8,875 nt of DNA from an uncultured Collinsella sp. (GTDB taxonomy: Bacteria; Actinomycetota; Coriobacteriia; Coriobacteriales; Coriobacteriaceae), in the NCBI GenBank assembly GCA_900551815.1, contig URXE01000073.1:1-8875 (forward strand), read 5' to 3'. The position numbers and the translations under genes are program-made. The notes beneath the pieces are model-generated. The model was not told the DNA's origin and searched no databases. It saw nothing but the letters and a program-made list of their open reading frames with translations. Position 1 is the first letter of the stretch. Each line of letters starts with the position of its first letter. Shown here piece after piece: positions 5,388 to 8,875 of this stretch.

Positions 5388-6153
5388 AGGCGATGATGGG
5401 GGCGATGGCGCGGATGCAGGCGTCGGCTGCCGTGAAGGTGGTGCTGTCGTCACTGACGATAAAGATGATCTTGCCCTTGATGCCAAAGTCGCCGATCTCG
5501 CTAAAGAGCACGTAGGGCTCCTTGTCAAAGCCCGAGATGGGAAGCACGGCGGCCTTGGTGGCGTCGGTGAGCTCATCTGCCAGTGCGTCGAGTGAGGCCC
5601 ACTTGGACGTGTCCTTTACGGCAACGGGCACAGCCACACGCCCAAAGGGCATGAGGTGCACGAGCGTGTTCTTGGAGATATTTGAGTTGGGAACGATGAT
5701 GGTCTGCCCGGAGGCGTCCTCGATGGTCGTATGGCGCCAGGTGATATCTTGAACCACGCCCGACACGCCGCCAACCTCGATATTGTCGCCGGGCTTGATG
5801 ATGCCCATAAAGGTCACCTGCATGCCACCGATAAGGTTTGACAGCGTGTCCTGAAAGCCGAGCGAGATGGCGATGCCGCCGACGCCAAGAGCGGCGACGA
5901 GGGCGTTTGCGTTAATGCCAAAGCAGTTGTCGAGGATAAAGCTGCCGCCAATCATCCAGATGATGGCGCGCGCGATGTTGATGAAGATGCTCGATGAAGG
6001 GAGTGGGTTATCGTCGCGGTTAAGCAGGTGGCGCAGGGTCTTGGACGCGACCTTGGCGGCAACGGCGGTGCCGATAGCCAAGATACCTGCCCAGATGATG
6101 TTGTGGACCCATCGTTGTGCAAAGAAATGAAGAATTGGCTCAAACAATTCCAT
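5386..6153 (-). CDS. Small MscS-type mechanosensitive ion channel
   Basis: This is a cytoplasmic-membrane channel of the MscS family, which opens under membrane tension to release solutes on osmotic downshock. The 255-residue protein has membrane segments at about 15-35, 56-78 and 83-112. The last is the Gly/Ala-rich pore helix (ALVAALGVGGIAISLGF, 84-100), followed by QDTLSNLIGG. The beta domain of about 113-165 contains PGDNIEVGGVSGVVQDI and IVPNSNIS. The alpha/beta domain ends abruptly at IAPIIA. The usual final strand of MscS proteins seems absent, exactly where the palindromic repeat supplies the stop codon. The start at 6153 is chosen because AGGAGGT (6162-6168) lies 8 bp before it; the upstream ATG at 6171 lies beyond that site. 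The gene appears to be transcribed alone. Confidence 0.9.
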   Translation of the reverse strand: MELFEPILHFFAQRWVHNIIWAGILAIGTAVAAKVASKTLRHLLNRDDNPLPSSSIFINIARAIIWMIGGSFILDNCFGINANALVAALGVGGIAISLGFQDTLSNLIGGMQVTFMGIIKPGDNIEVGGVSGVVQDITWRHTTIEDASGQTIIVPNSNISKNTLVHLMPFGRVAVPVAVKDTSKWASLDALADELTDATKAAVLPISGFDKEPYVLFSEIGDFGIKGKIIFIVSDDSTTFTAADACIRAIAPIIA

Positions 6154-6161
6154 GTAGGGAA

Positions 6162-6168
6162 ACCTCCT
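6162..6168 (-). promoter_or_regulatory. Ribosome binding site deciding the channel-gene start
   Basis: AGGAGGT on the - strand stands 8 bp before the ATG at 6153 and lies downstream of the alternative ATG at 6171. It rules out the longer reading that would add six residues. Confidence 0.85.
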
Positions 6169-6186
6169 CATGATCGTTCAACCATG

Positions 6187-6240
6187 ATACCCAACAAGAA
6201 GCCCGTCCGATCAAATTCGGACGGGCTTCTTGGTGGGTAT
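6187..6240. repeat. 54-bp palindrome upstream of the channel gene
   Basis: Positions 6187-6210 pair with 6217-6240: 24 positions with a single mismatch (6194/6233), loop TCAAAT. The inner 16 bp are perfect and GC-rich. On the - strand it lies about 190 bp past the ABC ATPase stop and 18 bp before the channel ribosome binding site. It is either a terminator for read-through from the transporter operon or a leader hairpin of the channel gene. It lacks the GGGACAGG core, so it is a different kind of element. A TATACC (6236-6241, - strand) at its edge could be a -10 box, but no -35 is visible. Confidence 0.8.
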
Positions 6241-6336
6241 AAGGTTTGCACGGCGGGGAAGAGATCTTCTCAAGGCAGTTTCCTTAGTTCTTGACCAGTG
6301 GTCCCTGCTGACGCTGGATTATCGACATGATATGCG

Positions 6337-6376
6337 AAAACCGCCGCAAGGGCGCCTGTCCCTTTGCGGCGGTTTT
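6337..6376 (-). repeat. Palindromic repeat, copy 3 (GGGACAGG family, CGCCGC stem)
   Basis: AAAACCGCCGCAA (6337-6349) pairs perfectly with 6364-6376. The stem then continues with one G-T and two G-C pairs around CGCCTGTC. Compared with copies 1 and 2, both arms carry matched changes (CCACCAC to CCGCCGC) while the loop core is kept. It lies 15 bp from copy 4, in the same orientation. Confidence 0.85.
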
Positions 6377-6391
6377 GACGTTTGTGCAGAT

Positions 6392-6432
6392 AAAACCTGC
6401 CAAAATAAACCTGTCCCTCTTTGGCAGGTTTT
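6392..6432 (-). repeat. Palindromic repeat, copy 4 (GGGACAGG family, diverged stem)
   Basis: AAAACCTGCCAAA (6392-6404) pairs perfectly with 6420-6432 around a 15-nt loop containing CCTGTCCC. The stem sequence differs from copies 1-3 but keeps the AAAACC/GGTTTT ends and the core. Its outer arm forms two bases of the stop codon of the ABC ATPase gene. On the - strand it would act as a terminator ending in TTTT. Confidence 0.82.
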
Positions 6433-7225
6433 AGCTCAGCAGCATGCGGTCGTTGGCGAGCTCGCCGCCCGAGACCTCCTCGAACTTCTGCAGCAGGTCG
6501 GCCACGGTGAGCGACTTTTTCTCGTCGCCGGCCACGTCGTAGATCACATGGCCCTCGTGCATCATAATCAGACGGTTGCCCAGACGGATGGCGTCGTTCA
6601 TGTTATGCGTGACCATGAGCGTGGTCAGGTGGTTCTCGTCGACGATCTCCTCGGTCAGGTTGAGCACCTTAGAGGCCGTCTTGGGGTCGAGGGCCGCCGT
6701 GTGCTCGTCGAGCAGCAGCAGGCGCGGCTTGGTGAGCGTGGCCATCAGCAGGGTGAGTGCCTGGCGCTGGCCACCCGAGAGCAGGCCGACCTTGGCATTG
6801 AGGCGTGTGTCCAGGCCAAGGTCCAGGCGTTTGAGCAGCTCAACGTACTCGTCCTTCTCGGCCTTGGTGACGCCCCACGAAAGACCGCGACGCTGGCCGC
6901 GGCGCTTGGCGAGGGCTAGATTCTCGGCAATTTGCATGTCGGCTGCGGTGCCGCGCATGGGGTCCTGGAAGACACGGCCCAGGTACTTGGCGCGCTGCGA
7001 CTCGCTCAGACGCGAGATATCGGTGCCGTCGAGCTCAATAACGCCCGAATCGAGCGGATACACGCCGGCGATCATGTTGAGCAGCGTGGACTTGCCGGCG
7101 CCGTTGCCGCCAATCACGGTTACAAAGTCGCCGTCGTTAAGGGTGAGGTCGACGCCGGTGAGCGCGCGCTTCTCGGTGACGGTGCCCTTGTTAAAGGTCT
7201 TTTTGACGTTCGAGAGCTTAAGCAT
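6431..7225 (-). CDS. ABC transporter ATP-binding protein (ABC_sub_bind-type importer)
   Basis: This is the cytoplasmic ATPase that drives the importer encoded by this operon. The 264-residue protein has Walker A GGNGAGKST (39-47), Q-loop VFQDP (85-89), signature LSGGQ (149-153), Walker B RLLLLDE (168-174) and the switch histidine VTHN (205-208). All catalytic residues are present. It ends with NDRMLLS, which I recall as the usual end of this family, so the abutting repeat has probably not shortened it. The start at 7225 gives MLKLSNVKKTF with AGGGGG (7235-7240) 9 bp upstream. An open frame continues to 7303 but only overlaps the permease. The gene overlaps the permease end by 8 bp (7218-7225), indicating coupled translation. 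Relatives (TrpXYZ-like systems) carry aromatic amino acids, but the substrate here is unproven. Confidence 0.93.
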   Translation of the reverse strand: MLKLSNVKKTFNKGTVTEKRALTGVDLTLNDGDFVTVIGGNGAGKSTLLNMIAGVYPLDSGVIELDGTDISRLSESQRAKYLGRVFQDPMRGTAADMQIAENLALAKRRGQRRGLSWGVTKAEKDEYVELLKRLDLGLDTRLNAKVGLLSGGQRQALTLLMATLTKPRLLLLDEHTAALDPKTASKVLNLTEEIVDENHLTTLMVTHNMNDAIRLGNRLIMMHEGHVIYDVAGDEKKSLTVADLLQKFEEVSGGELANDRMLLS

Positions 7226-8141
7226 CTGCCTTATCCCCCTTCGTGTAGGAGCTGCGGAGCTTATAGCGCTCCCAAACCACGGGCACGCACAGGGCCACGG
7301 CAACGATCACGGCGGAGAGTAGCTTCATGTCGTTGGCATCCATGCCCAGCTGTAGCACGATGGCGCGGATGAGGAAGTAGACCACGGAGCCAAAGACGGC
7401 AGAGGCCAGGCGGACGGAGAACTGCGTGAGACCGCCGGGCAGCAGGCGGCCGAGCACCTCGCCGATAACAATGGCGGCAAGACCGATAACGATGGCGCCG
7501 GTGCCCATGCCAATGTCAGCGTACTTCTGGCTCTGGCAGATGAGCGCACCCGAAAGGCCGATAAGGGCGTTAGAGAGCACGAGGGCGATCATCTTGGTGG
7601 AGTTGGTGTTGACGCCCAGGGCGCGGATCATGTACTCGTTGTTGCCGGTGGCGCGCAGTGCCGAGCCGATCTCGGTGCCAAAGAACCAGTACAGGATGGC
7701 GACGATGGCCACGGCCAGCACAATGCCAAGGATAATGGCAACAGTGGACTGCGGCAGGCCCGTCATGTGGCTGACGGATGAGAAGATGGTGCCCTTGGCA
7801 AGGATGGGCGTGTTGGATTTGCCCATGATGCGCAGGTTGATGGACCACAGACTGATCTGCGTAAGGATTCCGGCGAGGATTGCGGGAATCTCAAAGACGG
7901 TGGTCAAGATGCCCGTGACAGCGCCCGCGATGGCACCGGCGCACATGCCGGCTAGCACGGCGAGCAAGGGGTCGACGTTATTGTTGACGATGAGCACGGC
8001 GCAAACACAGCCGCCGAGGGCAAAGCTGCCGTCGCAGGTCATATCGGGGATGTCGAGCAGGCGGAACGTGATAAACACGCCGAGCACCATGATGCCCCAG
8101 AGGACGCCCTGCGAAACGGCGCCCTGCAATGCAATGAGCAT
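7218..8141 (-). CDS. ABC transporter permease (LivH/RbsC-like family)
   Basis: This is the membrane subunit of the importer. The 307-residue protein has about eight hydrophobic segments and the conserved early stretch LLDIPDMTCDGSFALGG (28-44). The large cytoplasmic coupling loop GTEIGSALRATGNNEYMIRA (155-174), which docks on the ATPase, is typical of the branched-chain-amino-acid/ribose type of permease. The C-terminus KGDKADA is charged and cytoplasmic. AGGAGGT (8149-8155) lies 7 bp before the ATG. The ATPase gene starts 8 bp inside its end. The substrate-binding-protein gene lies 204 bp upstream on the same strand. The order binding protein, permease, ATPase is standard for ABC_sub_bind systems. 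Confidence 0.93.
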   Translation of the reverse strand: MLIALQGAVSQGVLWGIMVLGVFITFRLLDIPDMTCDGSFALGGCVCAVLIVNNNVDPLLAVLAGMCAGAIAGAVTGILTTVFEIPAILAGILTQISLWSINLRIMGKSNTPILAKGTIFSSVSHMTGLPQSTVAIILGIVLAVAIVAILYWFFGTEIGSALRATGNNEYMIRALGVNTNSTKMIALVLSNALIGLSGALICQSQKYADIGMGTGAIVIGLAAIVIGEVLGRLLPGGLTQFSVRLASAVFGSVVYFLIRAIVLQLGMDANDMKLLSAVIVAVALCVPVVWERYKLRSSYTKGDKADA

Positions 8142-8181
8142 GCTTCATACCTCCTAGGATAGGGTGGACACGTGATTTTCC

Positions 8182-8210
8182 ATAATAGCGGTAACACTGC
8201 ATAAAAGAGC
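8182..8210 (-). promoter_or_regulatory. Possible internal promoter before the permease gene
   Basis: On the - strand TATTAT (8182-8187) is a good -10 box; GCTCTT (8205-8210), 17 bp upstream, is a weak -35. It would give the permease-ATPase pair its own transcription after the intergenic hairpins. The call is by eye. Confidence 0.25.
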
Positions 8211-8216
8211 TGCGGC

Positions 8217-8277
8217 CGGATGTTTTGTCTCATCCGTAACAAGCAGGGCGAACGTCGGTCTTTGACGTCCGCCCCTG
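8217..8277 (-). terminator. Two intergenic hairpins after the binding-protein gene, possible attenuator
   Basis: Positions 8246-8256 pair with 8264-8274 (11 bp, loop of 7). The single A-C mismatch (8251/8269) becomes a G-U pair only in RNA from the - strand, fitting transcription in that direction. Downstream, CGGATG (8217-8222) pairs with CATCCG (8231-8236) around an 8-nt loop. Neither has a long U-tract. They may lower permease expression relative to the binding protein, as is common in importer operons. The rest of 8156-8345 shows no gene. Confidence 0.45.
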
Positions 8278-8345
8278 TGGCTCAGATATTGAATAGCACG
8301 GCAACGGCGCGAGTATGGGCCCTAGGCACATCGCCGCGCATGCCG

Positions 8346-8875
8346 CTACGCGTCCAGAGCGGAAAGGTCGATACCCAGAGCCTCGGCCATCTCGTCGTTC
8401 TTGACGACGACCAGGTCCTTGCTCGAGAGATGCTTGATCGGCATATCCTCGGGCTTGGCCTCGCCCTTCAGGATCTTGACGGCCATCTCGCCCGCGGCGT
8501 AGCCCAGGTCCTCATAGTTGATGGAGAGGGTGAACAGACCGCCGGCCTTGCACATGCCCTCCTCGCCGGTCACGAAGGGGAGCTTGTTCTCCTTGCAGAT
8601 CTGGCCGACCTGCGAGGCACCCGCGGCGATGGTGTTGTCGGTGGGGGAGTACAGCGCGTCGACCTTGCCCACGGCAGACTCGACGACGGACTGAATCTCG
8701 TTGGAGCTCGAGACGGTGAAGTCAGTGTACTCGAGGCCCAGCTTGTTGAGCTCCTTCTTGGCGGCCTTGATCTGGACGTCGGAGTTGGATTCGGCGGTGC
8801 AGTAGAGCAGACCGACCTTCTTAACGTCGGGCAGGACCTTCTGCATCATCTCGAGCTGCTCGGCGACCGGGGTGA
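8346..8875 (-). CDS. ABC transporter substrate-binding protein, C-terminal part
   Basis: This is the C-terminal 175 residues of the extracytoplasmic binding protein of the ABC importer. The signal/lipobox end lies outside the window. The frame stays open to the window edge (TPVAEQLE before the first internal Met), so the ATG at 8849 is not the start. The sequence fits the ABC_sub_bind family: PVAEQLEMMQKVLPDVKKVG, then LLYCTAESNSDVQ, a strand-helix repeat, and DNTIAAGASQVGQICKENKL in the hinge region. The end is DMPIKHLSSKDLVVVKNDEM. Members bind tryptophan, tyrosine or other small molecules; the binding residues visible here do not settle the ligand. The gene probably heads the operon with permease and ATPase. 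Confidence 0.9.
   Translation of the reverse strand, partial: TPVAEQLEMMQKVLPDVKKVGLLYCTAESNSDVQIKAAKKELNKLGLEYTDFTVSSSNEIQSVVESAVGKVDALYSPTDNTIAAGASQVGQICKENKLPFVTGEEGMCKAGGLFTLSINYEDLGYAAGEMAVKILKGEAKPEDMPIKHLSSKDLVVVKNDEMAEALGIDLSALDA

Noticed and set aside
2467..6432. A CRISPR-like array
   Set aside because: The repeats are dispersed, in both orientations and without regular spacers, and no cas genes are seen. They are palindromic repeats.
7226..7303. A longer N-terminus of the ABC ATPase
   Set aside because: The extra 26 residues lie wholly inside the permease frame, and AGGGGG is correctly spaced for the start at 7225, which gives the family-typical N-terminus.
7426..8157. A 243-codon open frame on the + strand
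   Set aside because: It is the antisense image of a clear permease; its Met/Ala/Pro-rich composition is an artefact.
1..8875. A regulatory link between tRNA-Trp at the left edge and a possible tryptophan importer at the right edge
   Set aside because: The tRNA belongs to the conserved secE-nusG neighbourhood, the importer's substrate is not known, and no T-box-like leader was seen in the visible importer gap.

Overview
The window looks like a chromosomal segment of a moderately GC-rich actinobacterium of the class Coriobacteriia, most like Collinsella. This rests on codon use, the gene complement and the palindromic repeats as I remember them from that genus. No database was consulted, so the genus is an inference.

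Positions 1-2456 are the conserved information-processing block, read on the + strand. It holds the 3' part of a tRNA-Trp with its terminator, then secE, nusG, rplK (L11) and rplA (L1), closed by a strong bidirectional terminator. Between rplK and rplA there is a GC-rich hairpin and, against the rplA ribosome binding site, a second hairpin with the layout of an L1-binding autoregulatory site. rplJ and rplL do not follow.

Everything from 2669 onward is on the - strand. Reading in the direction of transcription (right to left), first comes an ABC importer of the ABC_sub_bind type: substrate-binding protein (5' end outside the window), permease and ATPase. Next is a small MscS-type channel. Last is a two-gene unit with overlapping stop and start codons: a 638-residue protein joining a ParB-like N-terminal region to a BMP-type (periplasmic-binding-protein-like) domain with no export signal, then a calcineurin-like phosphoesterase whose first metal motif reads D-T-E instead of D-x-H. 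This pair is the best candidate for an undescribed system; it could sense a small molecule in the cytoplasm.

The intergenic DNA is rich in structure. Four palindromes (2467-2513, 5347-5387, 6337-6376, 6392-6432) share the core GGGACAGG, always on the strand of the gene upstream, and end in AAAACC...GGTTTT arms whose inner bases change in a compensated way. Two of them form part of the stop codon of the preceding gene. A separate 100-bp near-perfect palindrome (2546-2645), flanked by 7-bp direct repeats, looks like a foldback or MITE-type insertion or a structured RNA. A 54-bp palindrome lies just upstream of the channel gene.
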